Shown: positions 10,335 through 19,817, counted from the first letter of the stretch. The stretch is 64,000 bases of DNA from Martelella endophytica (GCF_000960975.1 NZ_CP010803.1:3627818-3691817), one strand, 5' to 3'. The notes: generated by a model not told the origin, from the sequence alone. Made by a program: numbers and translations.

Positions 10335-10352
10335 ATTAATCATATGATTAAT
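10335..10352. promoter_or_regulatory. Perfect 18-bp palindrome upstream of pagL-like gene
   Basis: ATTAATCATATGATTAAT is a perfect inverted repeat, about 95 bases before the PagL-like start and set in an A/T-rich patch unlike its surroundings. The form suits an operator for a dimeric regulator. The regulator is not identified. The rest of 10094-10447 holds no convincing gene. Confidence 0.5.
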
Positions 10353-10447
10353 GTTGACCGCGAGCCGCAAATCAGCTCTTTTCGTCTCAATCAAACAAAA
10401 GAATCCTGCTCCGCACAGCCGTGCAAGGAGCTGTGCGGAAGGCGCCG

Positions 10448-11035
10448 ATGATAGCAGGCATTGCATACAGAAGCCTTGCGGCCTGCGTGGCCGTAGCGGC
10501 GTTCGCCACGGTCGCGTCTGCGGCCGATACCACCGAGACAACCTCCGCCCCGACGCGACGGCATATCATTGATGAAGCGCGGTTCGAGGTGTCGGGATCG
10601 CTCGGTACCAAGTCCGATTTCGAAAGCGGCGTGTTCCTGACGCCCAGCCTGTTCTTCGATCCGTTCGGCAGCGAGGGCCGCCAGGGTTTCGACAAGGCCT
10701 TCCATCCACGCCTGTTCCTCAGTGCCAACCTCTCGGTGGCCGGCGAGGCCGATCAGCTCATGGGTGGCTTCAGCTGGAAATTCCCGCTCCTCGGGCCGAC
10801 CTTCGTCGATCTCGGCGTCGGCGGCGCGCTCACCGATGCAAGCCTTAAGGACGGCGGCGACCGCGGTCCCGGCGTCGGCTCGCACCTGCTCTTCCACGAG
10901 TACCTGACCTTCGGCGTCAATCTTGACGAACGCTGGAGCCTGACGACCACCATCAGGCACTCGTCAAACGCCGACTTCGCCTCCCCCAACAGCGGCCTCA
11001 CCTACGGTGGCATTGGCGTCGGCCGCAAGTTCTGA
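10448..11035 (+). CDS. pagL: PagL-like lipid A 3-O-deacylase (acyloxyacyl hydrolase)
   Basis: 195 residues from the ATG at 10448, chosen because GGAAGG lies just upstream and a signal peptide (hydrophobic AACVAVAAFATVASA, cleavage near residue 25) begins there; a GTG nine codons earlier is the alternative. The rest looks like an eight-stranded outer-membrane barrel ending in an aromatic residue (GRKF). The PagL catalytic motif is present as RHSSNADF with His at about 171 and Ser at about 173, followed by PNSGLTYGGIGVG. PagL enzymes remove the 3-O acyl chain of lipid A at the outer leaflet, lowering its immune or stress signature. A strong hairpin follows the stop. Confidence 0.85.
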   Translation: MIAGIAYRSLAACVAVAAFATVASAADTTETTSAPTRRHIIDEARFEVSGSLGTKSDFESGVFLTPSLFFDPFGSEGRQGFDKAFHPRLFLSANLSVAGEADQLMGGFSWKFPLLGPTFVDLGVGGALTDASLKDGGDRGPGVGSHLLFHEYLTFGVNLDERWSLTTTIRHSSNADFASPNSGLTYGGIGVGRKF

Positions 11036-11076
11036 ACCTTTGTCGCGCCGCCGACGAAGCTCTGACTTGAACATAC

Positions 11077-11107
11077 GAAAACGCCGGGGCATGACCCCGG
11101 CGTTTTC
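11077..11107. terminator. Bidirectional intrinsic terminator between pagL and clpA
   Basis: A perfect 13-bp stem, GAAAACGCCGGGG paired with CCCCGGCGTTTTC, around a five-base loop. A-runs and T-runs lie at the stem bases, so it can act on both strands. It sits between two convergent genes. Confidence 0.9.
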
Positions 11108-11133
11108 TTGTCTTCTGCGTAGGCTGGCGCCGA

Positions 11134-13521
11134 TCAGGAATCGGCAGCGGACTTGCGCTTCTTGCCCTTGCCACCGCTCTTCGGACTGTCGGAACGCAGC
11201 TCGCTCGGCTTGACCGGAGTCGTGTCCGGGATCGCCTCGAGAGTCAGTTCCGGCTTGCCGTCCTTCTCGGCGACATCGACGCGGACCACACCACCCTTCT
11301 TCAGCTTGCCGAACAGGATCTCGTTGGCGAGCGGCTTCTTGATGTGCTCCTGGATGACGCGTGACAGCGGCCGTGCACCCATCTTCTCGTCGTAGCCGCG
11401 CTCGGCCAGCCATTCGATCGCCTTGTCCTCCAGTTCGAAGGTGACGTTGCGTTCGGAGAGCTGCGATTCGAGCTGCATGACGAACTTCTGGACAACCTGA
11501 TGGATGACCTCGGTCGGCAGCGGCGCGAACGGGATGATCGCATCGAGACGGTTGCGGAACTCCGGCGTGAAGATGCGGTTGAGCGCTTCCTCGTCTTCAC
11601 CGGTGCGCCGCGACGACCCGAAGCCGATCGCCGACTTCGACATTTCCGATGCGCCCGCATTGGTCGTCATGATCAGGATGACATTGCGGAAGTCGATCTT
11701 CTTGCCGTTGTGGTCGGTCAGCGAGCCATGATCCATCACCTGCAACAGGATGTTGTAGATGTCAGGATGCGCCTTCTCGATCTCGTCGAGGAGCACGACG
11801 CAATGCGGATGCTGATCGACGCCATCGGTCAGGAGACCGCCCTGGTCGAAGCCGACATAGCCGGGAGGCGCACCGAGCAGACGCGAGACCGTGTGCCGCT
11901 CCATGTATTCCGACATGTCGAAGCGCAGAAGCTCGACGCCAAGCGAGGAAGCAAGCTGCTTCGACACCTCGGTCTTGCCGACACCCGTGGGGCCGGAGAA
12001 GATGTAGGAGCCGATCGGCTTGTTGGGCTCGCGAAGCCCGGCACGCGCCAGCTTGATCGAAGTCGACAGCGCATCGATGGCCTTGTCCTGGCCATAGACC
12101 ACCGAGCGAAGCTCCTGCTCCAGATTGGCGAGCACCTGCTCGTCGTCCTTGGAGACGGTCTTCGGCGGGATCCGGGCCATCGTAGCGATCGTCGCCTCGA
12201 TCTCACGTTCGGTGATCATCTTGCGACGGCGCGAGACCGGCAGCAGCATCTGGGCCGCACCGCTTTCATCGATCACGTCGATGGCCTTGTCGGGCAGCTT
12301 GCGATCGGTGATGTAGCGCGCGGACAGTTCCACCGCCGCCTTGATGGCGTCGTTGGTGTAGCGCAGGTTGTGGTATTCCTCGAAATAGGGCTTCAGGCCC
12401 TTCATGATCTCGATGGCATCGTCCACGGACGGCTCATTGACATCGATCTTCTGGAACCGGCGCACCAGAGCGCGGTCCTTTTCGAAGAACTGGCGGTATT
12501 CCTTGTAGGTCGTCGAACCGATGCAACGGATCGCACCGGAGGAAAGCGCCGGCTTCAACAGGTTCGAGGCATCCATGGCCCCGCCCGATGTCGCACCCGC
12601 ACCGATCACAGTGTGGATCTCGTCGATGAAGAGGACAGCGCCCTCATACTCTTCGAGTTCCTTGACGACCTGCTTCAGCCGCTCCTCGAAATCGCCGCGG
12701 TAGCGGGTCCCGGCAAGCAGCGTGCCCATGTCGAGCGAGAAGATGGTCGCATCGATGAGCGCTTCCGGCACCTTGCCTTCGACGATCCGCTTGGCAAGGC
12801 CTTCGGCGATCGCAGTCTTGCCGACGCCGGGATCACCGACATAGAGCGGGTTGTTCTTCGAACGGCGGCACAGGACCTGGATGGTGCGGTTCACCTCGGC
12901 GTCACGACCGATCAGCGGATCGATCCGGCCACTCAGCGCCTTCTCGTTGAGATTGACGCAGTAGGCCTTCAGGGCATCCGGCTGCTTGCGGCCGCTGTCC
13001 TCTGTGTCACGCTGGGCATTGGCCTCCGTCTCCTCGCTGTCGCCATTGACACCGCGCGGCGTGCGGGTTTCCGAAGAGCCCGGGCGCTTGCCGATGCCAT
13101 GGGAGATGTAGTTGACGGCATCGTAGCGGGTCATCTCCTGCTGCTGCAGGAAATAGGCGGCATGGCTTTCGCGCTCGGCGAAGATGGCGACGAGCACATT
13201 GGCCCCGGTCACTTCTTCGCGACCGGAGGACTGGACATGGATCACCGCCCGCTGGATGACGCGCTGGAAGCCGGAGGTTGGCTTCGAATCCTCGTCATAG
13301 CCGGTGATCAGGTTTGCGAGTTCGGTATCGACATATTCAACGACGGTCTTGCGCAGGGCATCGAGGTCGACGTTGCAGGCGCCCATCACGGCGGCCGCAT
13401 CGGCGTCGTCGATCAGTGCCAGGAGCAGGTGCTCCAGCGTGGCGTATTCGTGGTGGCGGTCGTTTGCATAGGTCAGAGCCTGATGCAGCGCCTTTTCGAG
13501 ACTGGGAGAAAATGTTGGCAC
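11134..13521 (-). CDS. clpA: ATP-dependent Clp protease ATP-binding subunit ClpA
   Basis: 795 residues from a GTG at 13521 (protein opens VPTFSPSLEKALHQAL, the family N-terminus, with a TGAGGA site upstream). ClpA is a hexameric unfoldase that feeds substrates, including N-degron proteins brought by ClpS, into ClpP. Order: Clp-N repeats at about 5-150, first AAA+ module with Walker A GDPGVGKT near 228, second AAA+ module with GPTGVGKT near 508 and the Walker B VVLLDEIEKAHPDI, then the D2-small domain and a Lys/Ser-rich tail. The IGL/IGF ClpP-docking loop is plausible at KSAIGFGSSRR. It starts 10 bases after clpS and is almost certainly cotranscribed with it. Confidence 0.97.
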   Translation of the reverse strand: MPTFSPSLEKALHQALTYANDRHHEYATLEHLLLALIDDADAAAVMGACNVDLDALRKTVVEYVDTELANLITGYDEDSKPTSGFQRVIQRAVIHVQSSGREEVTGANVLVAIFAERESHAAYFLQQQEMTRYDAVNYISHGIGKRPGSSETRTPRGVNGDSEETEANAQRDTEDSGRKQPDALKAYCVNLNEKALSGRIDPLIGRDAEVNRTIQVLCRRSKNNPLYVGDPGVGKTAIAEGLAKRIVEGKVPEALIDATIFSLDMGTLLAGTRYRGDFEERLKQVVKELEEYEGAVLFIDEIHTVIGAGATSGGAMDASNLLKPALSSGAIRCIGSTTYKEYRQFFEKDRALVRRFQKIDVNEPSVDDAIEIMKGLKPYFEEYHNLRYTNDAIKAAVELSARYITDRKLPDKAIDVIDESGAAQMLLPVSRRRKMITEREIEATIATMARIPPKTVSKDDEQVLANLEQELRSVVYGQDKAIDALSTSIKLARAGLREPNKPIGSYIFSGPTGVGKTEVSKQLASSLGVELLRFDMSEYMERHTVSRLLGAPPGYVGFDQGGLLTDGVDQHPHCVVLLDEIEKAHPDIYNILLQVMDHGSLTDHNGKKIDFRNVILIMTTNAGASEMSKSAIGFGSSRRTGEDEEALNRIFTPEFRNRLDAIIPFAPLPTEVIHQVVQKFVMQLESQLSERNVTFELEDKAIEWLAERGYDEKMGARPLSRVIQEHIKKPLANEILFGKLKKGGVVRVDVAEKDGKPELTLEAIPDTTPVKPSELRSDSPKSGGKGKKRKSAADS

Positions 13522-13531
13522 GATCAGATCC

Positions 13532-13885
13532 TCACTTCTTTTCCATGACACATTGCAATGGATGCTGATGCTGGCGCGCAAAATCCATTACCTGGGTAAC
13601 CTTGGTTTCGGCCACCTCGTAGGTAAAAACCCCGCATTCCCCGACGCCGTTGTTATGGACATTGAGCATGATGCGGGTCGCCGCCTCGCGATCCTTCTGA
13701 AAAAAACGTTCCAGTATGTGGATCACAAACTCCATTGGTGTGTAGTCATCATTCAACAGGAGAACCCGGTAGAGGCTGGGTTTCTTGGTCTTGGGCTTGG
13801 TGCGCGTAATCACCGCCGTTGAGCGGTTCGGATTTTCACCCTTCTTGTCGGGATCATTCTGCATCCGGATCGACTTCGCGATCAT
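13532..13885 (-). CDS. clpS: ATP-dependent Clp protease adaptor ClpS
   Basis: 117 residues from the ATG giving [11 protein letters not shown], the usual rhizobial start, with GGAG nine bases upstream; an in-frame ATG five codons earlier (13900) also has a good AAGGA site. ClpS binds N-terminal aromatic/Leu residues and hands N-end-rule substrates to ClpA. The core [17 protein letters not shown], with the Asn-Asp-Asp pocket and following Met, is intact, as is the C-terminal [10 protein letters not shown]. The N-terminal tail rich in T and K ([11 protein letters not shown]) is the flexible arm needed for delivery. It sits just upstream of clpA on the same strand. Confidence 0.97.
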   Translation of the reverse strand: MIAKSIRMQNDPDKKGENPNRSTAVITRTKPKTKKPSLYRVLLLNDDYTPMEFVIHILERFFQKDREAATRIMLNVHNNGVGECGVFTYEVAETKVTQVMDFARQHQHPLQCVMEKK

Positions 13886-14221
13886 TACATTCAACTCCAT
13901 TCGTCCTTCTGGTCGTCCGACGCGTCCCGTCAGGCCCTCTTTTTCATATCTGTTTGTACCGAGTCCGTTTCAAGCTCCCTACGACTGAGGTCAATCTTAA
14001 TGCCGATGTTCCGGGCTTGTCATTAAGAAAATAATCGACTGAAAAGCGCTGATGGCTCCCTGCCCCTCCGTCGGAGAAGGACCTGGATTACATCTGCCAA
14101 GGTTGGGGTTGGAAGAGAGAGAACTGCGTACAAAAGTGGACAGCGCGGATATAGGTGCCCGGCCGGCGCCGTTCAACCCACGCCCCGACATTCGCCGGAA
14201 ACGGTCTCGCGCGAAAGCGTC
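13886..14221. other. Intergenic region upstream of clpS; no gene seen
   Basis: About 335 bases between the clpS start and the end of the extensin-like gene. It should hold the clpSA promoter. No convincing frame, repeat or RNA was recognised. Confidence 0.5.
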
Positions 14222-15244
14222 CTACTTGCAGTAGGACTTGCCCGATTTCCGCTGCATCAGGTCGAAATGAAAGTGATCGTCATGCTTGGGATAGCCGGGT
14301 CCGAGCACCGTCGAAAAATAAGAGCAACTGCTCGCACGGATCGATTTCATCAGGCCCTTTTCGCGGAAGGCAAAGAATCCCTGCGAACCGACGTCGATGG
14401 TATGGCCGTTGTTGAGGGTGATGCCGCCAACGTCGATCGCGTTGCCGGTTGAATGCTCGGACCAGCGCCCGGTATTGCGACCATTGTTCATCGCGCGGCA
14501 GGAATAGCCGCCCATCGTGTTCACCGACTTCACGCCGGTGAGGTAGCGCACCCGCACGGCCGGCGCCACGTCATCCTCCATCCACTGGGCAAAGGCGAGC
14601 GCGGTCTCGCAGTTCACGGTGACATCGGGGGAAACGTTGATGCCGCCGCGCAGCGACTGGATTTTCACCGGATAGGCGATACCGCAATGCGAGCCGCTGG
14701 CAATGGCCGCGACTTCGGAAAACGTCACGCCCATGTCGTTCAGCTGGCTGCGGCACTGGCGTTCGGCAAAGGGCAGAAGCCCCGGCACACCGGGAAGCCG
14801 CGACTGTCTCGGCGCGCCGCCAGGATCGGCAAGCGGCAGCAGCGAAGCAGTTTCGATCGGATCGATACCGGGATCGTCGGTTGGCGCAGCGGGCGGCGAG
14901 AGTGCCGTCTCCGTGGATACGGGCGTTGTTTGCGGCACGGGCTTGGTGGCTGTTTGCGAGGGCTTGTCCGCCGGCGCGAAGCCAAGATAGTCGTCGATCG
15001 ACGTCCCGGAGGCCGGCACCGTCTCGGCGATCAGCTGTTCGATGGAGGGCTCGTCCGCGGGCTTGGCGGCCGCGACCTGCGTCGCTCCCTGTTCCGTCTC
15101 TTCGCTGCGGGTCACAACCGGGGCCGACTTGTCGGCCGTATCGATCGAGAACGAGGTCATCAGACCGCCGATCGAGCAGCTGGCAAGCGCCACGGAAAGA
15201 GCTGAAATGGAGGCTGCATGCCGCAGGGAGGAAATTTTCGCCAT
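14222..15244 (-). CDS. Extensin-like C-terminal domain lipoprotein
   Basis: 340 residues from the second ATG (15244), which gives a clean lipoprotein signal: MAKISS, hydrophobic stretch, lipobox LASC. A low-complexity linker rich in T, P, A and S follows (to about 170), then the extensin-like C-terminal domain (DUF3882/PF06904 type) with CRSQLNDMGV, HCGIAYPVKI, YSCRAMNNG, the WSEHSTGNAIDVGG block and HDDHFHFDL near the C-terminus. The conserved His/Asp set resembles LAS-type peptidases (VanY/MepA), so a cell-wall role in the periplasm is likely though unproven. Single transcription unit, convergent with nothing on the clpS side. Confidence 0.85.
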   Translation of the reverse strand: MAKISSLRHAASISALSVALASCSIGGLMTSFSIDTADKSAPVVTRSEETEQGATQVAAAKPADEPSIEQLIAETVPASGTSIDDYLGFAPADKPSQTATKPVPQTTPVSTETALSPPAAPTDDPGIDPIETASLLPLADPGGAPRQSRLPGVPGLLPFAERQCRSQLNDMGVTFSEVAAIASGSHCGIAYPVKIQSLRGGINVSPDVTVNCETALAFAQWMEDDVAPAVRVRYLTGVKSVNTMGGYSCRAMNNGRNTGRWSEHSTGNAIDVGGITLNNGHTIDVGSQGFFAFREKGLMKSIRASSCSYFSTVLGPGYPKHDDHFHFDLMQRKSGKSYCK

Positions 15245-15374
15245 ACCGGACCGCATTCGAGTTCAACACGCCGGATGAATAAACCAGACAAGAGTAAACA
15301 AATGCTTTTGACATTGCGCGATATCGAGGCACGACTAGACTAGCGAGCGAATCCGCAGGTGATAGGGAGCTGCA

Positions 15375-15767
15375 ATGACTGCAAATGATACCCCGACGGG
15401 CACGCTGACCATGCGCACCGTGGCGATGCCGGCCAACGCCAACCCGGCCGGCGATATCTTCGGGGGCTGGGTGATGTCGCAGATGGACCTTGCAGCCTTC
15501 GTGGCCGCCTCCGAGCGCGCACGCATGCGCACGGTGACGGCTGCCGTCAATTCGATGGCATTCGAAAAGCCGGTCAAGATCGGCGACACGCTCTGCGTCT
15601 ACACGACGTTCCAGAGGGTCGGCCGGACATCGATGACGCTCCACGTCGAAGCCTGGGTCCACCGGCACGACATGCCAGCGCGCGAGAAGGTGACAGAAGC
15701 CGAATTCGTGATGGTGGCGATGGACGATGACGGTCGGCCGGCACCGGTTCCGCAGGAAGCCGTGTAA
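15375..15767 (+). CDS. Acyl-CoA thioesterase, YciA-like hotdog fold
   Basis: 130 residues with one hotdog domain. Family signs are MRTVAMPANANPAGDIFGGWVMSQMD, given as the two blocks AMPANANPAGDIFGG and WVMSQMDLAA containing the catalytic-site Asn/Asp-Gly-Gly region, and VNSMAFEKPVKIGD with the acyl pocket. Enzymes of this group hydrolyse cytoplasmic acyl-CoAs; the chain length preferred cannot be read. A clear AGGGAG site precedes the ATG. The following RDD gene starts two bases past the stop, so both are likely one transcript. Confidence 0.88.
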   Translation: MTANDTPTGTLTMRTVAMPANANPAGDIFGGWVMSQMDLAAFVAASERARMRTVTAAVNSMAFEKPVKIGDTLCVYTTFQRVGRTSMTLHVEAWVHRHDMPAREKVTEAEFVMVAMDDDGRPAPVPQEAV

Positions 15768-15769
15768 AA

Positions 15770-16621
15770 ATGCGCACCGAAGACACTGCGGTCACTGCCC
15801 GCCCCCCACGCCTGTTCCTGCGGCGATTTGCGGCCCTCATCATCGACAGCCTCGCCTACATCATTCTCTTTACCTTCCTGATGGCCGTGCTTGCCATGGC
15901 GGTGCCATCGCTGAAGGCCGTCCTGCCGAGCCCCCTGCTCTATTCCCGCGTCTGCAGCAGCGAGACGGCCGATCTGCCGGCCTTCGCCGAAATTCAGGCG
16001 GCCTGGCAGACGGACAATCCGCGGACCAGCCAGCTCTGCACGGTGGAAAGCTTCTATCTGCCGGCAAAACAGTTCGCGGTGGTGACGGAAAGCCGCGAGG
16101 ATAGCGGCGGCTCCACCTATACCCGCTCGCTGACCGTCGCGCTGGATGCGGACGGCAACGCGATCTTCCCCAATCCGGTCATCGCCAAGGTGATCTCGAC
16201 GCTGCGGATCCTGTTGTTTCCGCTCGTTCTGGCGTTGGCCATGATCGGGTTCGGGCAGACACCCGGCAAGCGGCTGATGTCGCTGGTGGTCACCAAGGCG
16301 CCGCTGGCGAAAGAACCGGTCCCGCTGTCGCCGGCCGGTTCGGTCATTCGCGAATATGCGAAGTTCTGGCCGGTCTGCGCCAATGCGTTGATCCAGCTCG
16401 CGATCGCCGTCGGTGCGCCGCGCATCACCGATGTCGCCGGTGCAGTCTCGGCACTGGAAGCCTTTGGCGGTGTCGGCGACCGTACACTCGTCGACGCGCT
16501 GGTGCTCAACGCGGCGACGTTTTTCGTACTCTTCGTCTGGTGGGTGTGGCCGCTCGCCTTATGGCGCGGCCGGATGCTCTATGATGGCTTCATCCGCTGC
16601 TACGTGGTGCTGCGCGACTGA
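15770..16621 (+). CDS. RDD family membrane protein
   Basis: 283 residues with an RDD-like start (PRLFLRRFAALIIDSLAYIILF: Arg near the first helix and Asp within it). Likely membrane helices lie at about 20-45, 145-165, and 240-265, with GQTPGKRLMSLVV after the second, the family's conserved cytoplasmic turn. A soluble loop of about 100 residues, with two Cys, separates the first two helices. RDD proteins have varied or unknown roles; some exchange Na+/H+. Coupled to the thioesterase gene upstream. Confidence 0.8.
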   Translation: MRTEDTAVTARPPRLFLRRFAALIIDSLAYIILFTFLMAVLAMAVPSLKAVLPSPLLYSRVCSSETADLPAFAEIQAAWQTDNPRTSQLCTVESFYLPAKQFAVVTESREDSGGSTYTRSLTVALDADGNAIFPNPVIAKVISTLRILLFPLVLALAMIGFGQTPGKRLMSLVVTKAPLAKEPVPLSPAGSVIREYAKFWPVCANALIQLAIAVGAPRITDVAGAVSALEAFGGVGDRTLVDALVLNAATFFVLFVWWVWPLALWRGRMLYDGFIRCYVVLRD

Positions 16622-16637
16622 CGGCGGAGCCTGGCGC

Positions 16638-17807
16638 TCAAGCCCGAACGAAAGCGGACGAGGCCGAGAAGTCGAGGCCGGGGAAGACGCTGCCGGTCAG
16701 CGCCGCAGCACCGAGCCCGAACTGGCGGTAGAGCATCGCCGCCGCCACTTCGCGGATATCGCCGGTCGGCATCAGGTCGCGGTCCTCGTAGAGCGCGCCA
16801 TCCGCAACGCCCGGCCAGGTGCCCATGACCCGGCCACCCGGATAACCGCCGCCGGCGACCACGGCGCAGCCGCCCGTGCCGTGGTCGGTACCGCCCGTAC
16901 CGTTCTGGCGCGCCGTGCGGCCGAATTCGGTCATGGCCAGCACCACCGTGTTGCTCCAGGCCTTCGGCCCCATTTCGGCCTTCAGCGTCAGGATCGCCTT
17001 CGACAGGCTGCCGGCCGAGCGGTTGAACAGCCCCTTCTGGTCCGCATGCGTATCCCAGCCGTTGATCGAGAAGGCAGCGACGCGGTAATCGCGCTTCAGG
17101 AAGCCGCCGGCGAGCCTAGCGAGCCCTTCGGTCGAGGCCGCGATACTGGCGCCGCTGAAGATCGCTTCGCTGCTCATGTCGGCATTGCGGGCCTGCTGGA
17201 AGGCCTTGGCGAAGGCATCGTCTTTCGAATAGAGCGCCTCGAAGAACAGAAGCTCATCCGCCGAGATCGGGATATCGTCCTTCGGCGACCAGATTTCCGC
17301 CGGATAATCGCCCTGCAGTATCAGGTCGGAGTCGGAGGTGACGTCGATAGCGCGAAGCTGTTCGCTACCCATCATGCCGATCGCGCGATTGAGCCAGCCA
17401 TCGCGGCCGGCATGGCCGTTGCCGCCGGTCTCCAGAATGTCCTGGCCATCGAAATGGCTGCGGGCATCGCGGTAGGGCGTCGACACGGCGTGGACGAATG
17501 AGAGTTCGCCCGCCTTCCACAGCGGATAGAGATCGGCCGCGGCCGGGTTGAGTCCGAAACGGCCATCGAGATCGAGAAGGCCGGTATCGGGCGTCAGCGC
17601 CAGATCGGGACGCAGCCCGCGAAAGGCCGGATCGCCATAGGGCTGGACGAGATCGAGCCCGTCCATGGCGCCACGCAGAACGATCGCGACGAAGCGGTTC
17701 TCGCCATTGCCGCGGGCAAGCGCGAAGCTGGTCATCAGCGGCATGGCCGCCAGGCTGCAGGCACCACCGAGAAACAGGCGCCGTGTGGGATTGAAATCAA
17801 TCGACAT
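16638..17807 (-). CDS. DUF1501 protein with Tat signal
   Basis: 389 residues. The N-terminus has a Tat signal, TRRLFLGGACSLAAMPLM, so the folded protein is exported. The DUF1501 core (sulfatase/alkaline-phosphatase-like fold) shows VAIVLRGAMDGLD, SHFDGQDILETGG, NGWDTHADQKGLFN and LAMTEFGRTARQNGTGGTDHGTGG, a likely metal-ligand set of Asp/His. It lies 11 bases after the DUF1800 gene and is surely cotranscribed. DUF1501/DUF1800 pairs are widespread and their substrate is unknown. Confidence 0.9.
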   Translation of the reverse strand: MSIDFNPTRRLFLGGACSLAAMPLMTSFALARGNGENRFVAIVLRGAMDGLDLVQPYGDPAFRGLRPDLALTPDTGLLDLDGRFGLNPAAADLYPLWKAGELSFVHAVSTPYRDARSHFDGQDILETGGNGHAGRDGWLNRAIGMMGSEQLRAIDVTSDSDLILQGDYPAEIWSPKDDIPISADELLFFEALYSKDDAFAKAFQQARNADMSSEAIFSGASIAASTEGLARLAGGFLKRDYRVAAFSINGWDTHADQKGLFNRSAGSLSKAILTLKAEMGPKAWSNTVVLAMTEFGRTARQNGTGGTDHGTGGCAVVAGGGYPGGRVMGTWPGVADGALYEDRDLMPTGDIREVAAAMLYRQFGLGAAALTGSVFPGLDFSASSAFVRA

Positions 17808-17818
17808 GCTGTCACCGC

Positions 17819-19207
17819 CTATCTGAGATTGAATTCGGGAGAAGCGAGCACGAGCGTCATCGCCGAAACCCGGTTCGGCGCCCGTTTCACCAGCGTTCTG
17901 GTATTATCGGAAAGCAGCGGACCGAGCGCCTGTTCGGCAAAGGCCTGCGGCTCCTGTTCCTTGTCGGCGAACCAGTTGATCAGCCGCCGCGCGGCGACGA
18001 TCCGTCCGGCCAACTGATGGCCGTTCACCCAGCTCGCCCGACCGGCCTCGAAGCCCTCCGGGCTCGGCGGGTCCCAGACGGGCTGGCCGAGTGTGTTCAG
18101 CGTATAGTTGACACCCCTGCCGCGCTTGTCATCGGTGGTCAGGGCACGACCATCGACATTCAGGGCCCGCAGACAGGAGACGACATAGTCAAAGGGCTGC
18201 TTGACGTTGCAGGGCGCAAGCGTGAAGGCCTGCGGCGCCTCCAGCATGGTGGCGTAGACGGCGGCGAGGTCGCCATCCGTGCGCTTCCAGGTTTCTTCCA
18301 TGGCGGCAACGACGTCTTCCGGGGCGTCCTCGTCGATGAAGTAGCTGGCAAGCTTGGTGCTGATATAGCGCGCCGTCTCCGGCCGGACCGCAAGGTCGTT
18401 CAGGAAATCATCGACATCCGAAATCTGGCGGGTATCGCCACCATAGGTCTTGCCGAGAATGGTGAAGGTGCCCGGCTCGGCGCGCTTGGCGTCGAAGACG
18501 GTCTTCGCGTCGGGGCGGTCAAGGGTGAGACCGGTCAGCAGGTAGGAGGCCTGACGCACGTCTGTCTGGGTATAGCCTGATCCGGCGCCAACCGTGTGCA
18601 GTTCGAGCAGTTCGCGCCCGTGATTCTCGTTGAGACCCAGCTTCTTATTGCGTTCCGCACGCACCGAATGCGGGCCGACCGAACGGAACTGATCGAGATA
18701 GGTGATCATCGCCGGATGCAGCGTGGCTTCGGTCAGAAGCGCGCCGAACGTCGAGGTCATGTTGGGGCGGATCGCTTCGGCTTCGTAAAGCGGCGTCATC
18801 AGCCGCATATCATCGGTCTTGCGGAACGAAACGGAGAAATGATCGGTCCAGAAGCTGGCCAGACGCTCATCGAAGCCATAGGGAGACGCCGCGGCTTGCG
18901 CGATGCGCGCGATCTGATCCGCCTGAAAGGCCTTTGCCGCCGACTGGCGAAGCTTCTTCATTTCCGCCATGCGGGCTTCGCCCTCATAGGCCTTGCTGAT
19001 CGCACTGCGCTCGCTGAAATAATCGATCGCATGCTGGCGGCGGGCTTCGATCCCCTCCACCGGAAAGCCGGGCGCACCTTTGGTCGCCTGGCGAAGTGCG
19101 TTCTCGACCCCTGCGGGGTCATCGGGTGCCGTCTCGCCTGGACGAAGTCCATAGCCGAAACGCACCGCCGAAATTGCGGTTTGGCTTGATATCATCGTGC
19201 TCGACAC
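17819..19207 (-). CDS. DUF1800 family protein
   Basis: 462 residues from a GTG at 19207 (an ATG four codons in, at 19195, is an alternative). DUF1800 features visible are AVRFGYGLRPGE at the N-terminus, LASFWTDHFSVS, NENHGRELLELHTVG near the middle, YTQTDVRQASYLLTG, and the C-terminal GQPVWDPPSPEGFE. No clear signal peptide was seen, whereas its partner DUF1501 has a Tat signal, so the two may be exported together. Function unknown. Confidence 0.9.
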   Translation of the reverse strand: MSSTMISSQTAISAVRFGYGLRPGETAPDDPAGVENALRQATKGAPGFPVEGIEARRQHAIDYFSERSAISKAYEGEARMAEMKKLRQSAAKAFQADQIARIAQAAASPYGFDERLASFWTDHFSVSFRKTDDMRLMTPLYEAEAIRPNMTSTFGALLTEATLHPAMITYLDQFRSVGPHSVRAERNKKLGLNENHGRELLELHTVGAGSGYTQTDVRQASYLLTGLTLDRPDAKTVFDAKRAEPGTFTILGKTYGGDTRQISDVDDFLNDLAVRPETARYISTKLASYFIDEDAPEDVVAAMEETWKRTDGDLAAVYATMLEAPQAFTLAPCNVKQPFDYVVSCLRALNVDGRALTTDDKRGRGVNYTLNTLGQPVWDPPSPEGFEAGRASWVNGHQLAGRIVAARRLINWFADKEQEPQAFAEQALGPLLSDNTRTLVKRAPNRVSAMTLVLASPEFNLR

Positions 19208-19375
19208 ATGGTTTCAGTGAAAATGCCGGGGCAAGACCGGACGCCGAGGCGAGTACTGAAGAAATGGCCGGTTCTGCAACTCCCACGACTTTATATGCCC
19301 CAACAATGTGGACAAAATGTCGCAGGAATTGGTCCGTTCGATGACGTTTACCAAAGACAGTCCGCGAGACCAGCC

Positions 19376-19729
19376 TCAGGCACGGAAGATGAACGCGGCC
19401 CCTGCGGCGATCAGGGCGAAGCCGATCAGATGGTTGAAGGTCAGCGACTCCTTAAGCCAGAAAACCGAAAAGCCCGTGAACACGGTGAGCGTGATCACCT
19501 CCTGGATGGTCTTGAGCTGGGCCGTGGAGTAGACGGCAACACCGATCCGGTTGGCAGGTACGGCCAGGCAATATTCGAAGAAGGCGATCCCCCAGCTCGT
19601 GAGGATCACGATCACGAGCGGCGCGCCGCGGAACTTCAGATGCCCATACCAGGCAAATGTCATGAACACGTTCGAGCAGACCAGCATCAGCACCGGCCAG
19701 GCGGCCGCGGGCGAAAACGAAGCAGGCAT
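19376..19729 (-). CDS. DMT-family (DUF486) small membrane protein
   Basis: 117 residues, four predicted membrane helices (about 9-27, 33-52, 64-90, 97-115), matching the DUF486 branch of drug/metabolite transporters. Recognisable blocks are [35 protein letters not shown] and [17 protein letters not shown]; the second is quoted only in part of its length. The start used is the ATG at 19729, one codon past a TTG. It is divergent from uvrB, whose LexA operator lies between them. Substrate unknown. Confidence 0.87.
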   Translation of the reverse strand: MPASFSPAAAWPVLMLVCSNVFMTFAWYGHLKFRGAPLVIVILTSWGIAFFEYCLAVPANRIGVAVYSTAQLKTIQEVITLTVFTGFSVFWLKESLTFNHLIGFALIAAGAAFIFRA

Positions 19730-19817
19730 CAATGATCTCCGTGGAAACCGGCCCCAGCCGGATGCGCGTTCTTACAGCATGCCGAGCGGCCACGCACGCG
19801 ATTTGACACCCGCACAT

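Noticed and set aside
11500..13548. 682-codon plus-strand frame opposite clpA
   Set aside because: clpA is certain; the opposite frame has no family features.
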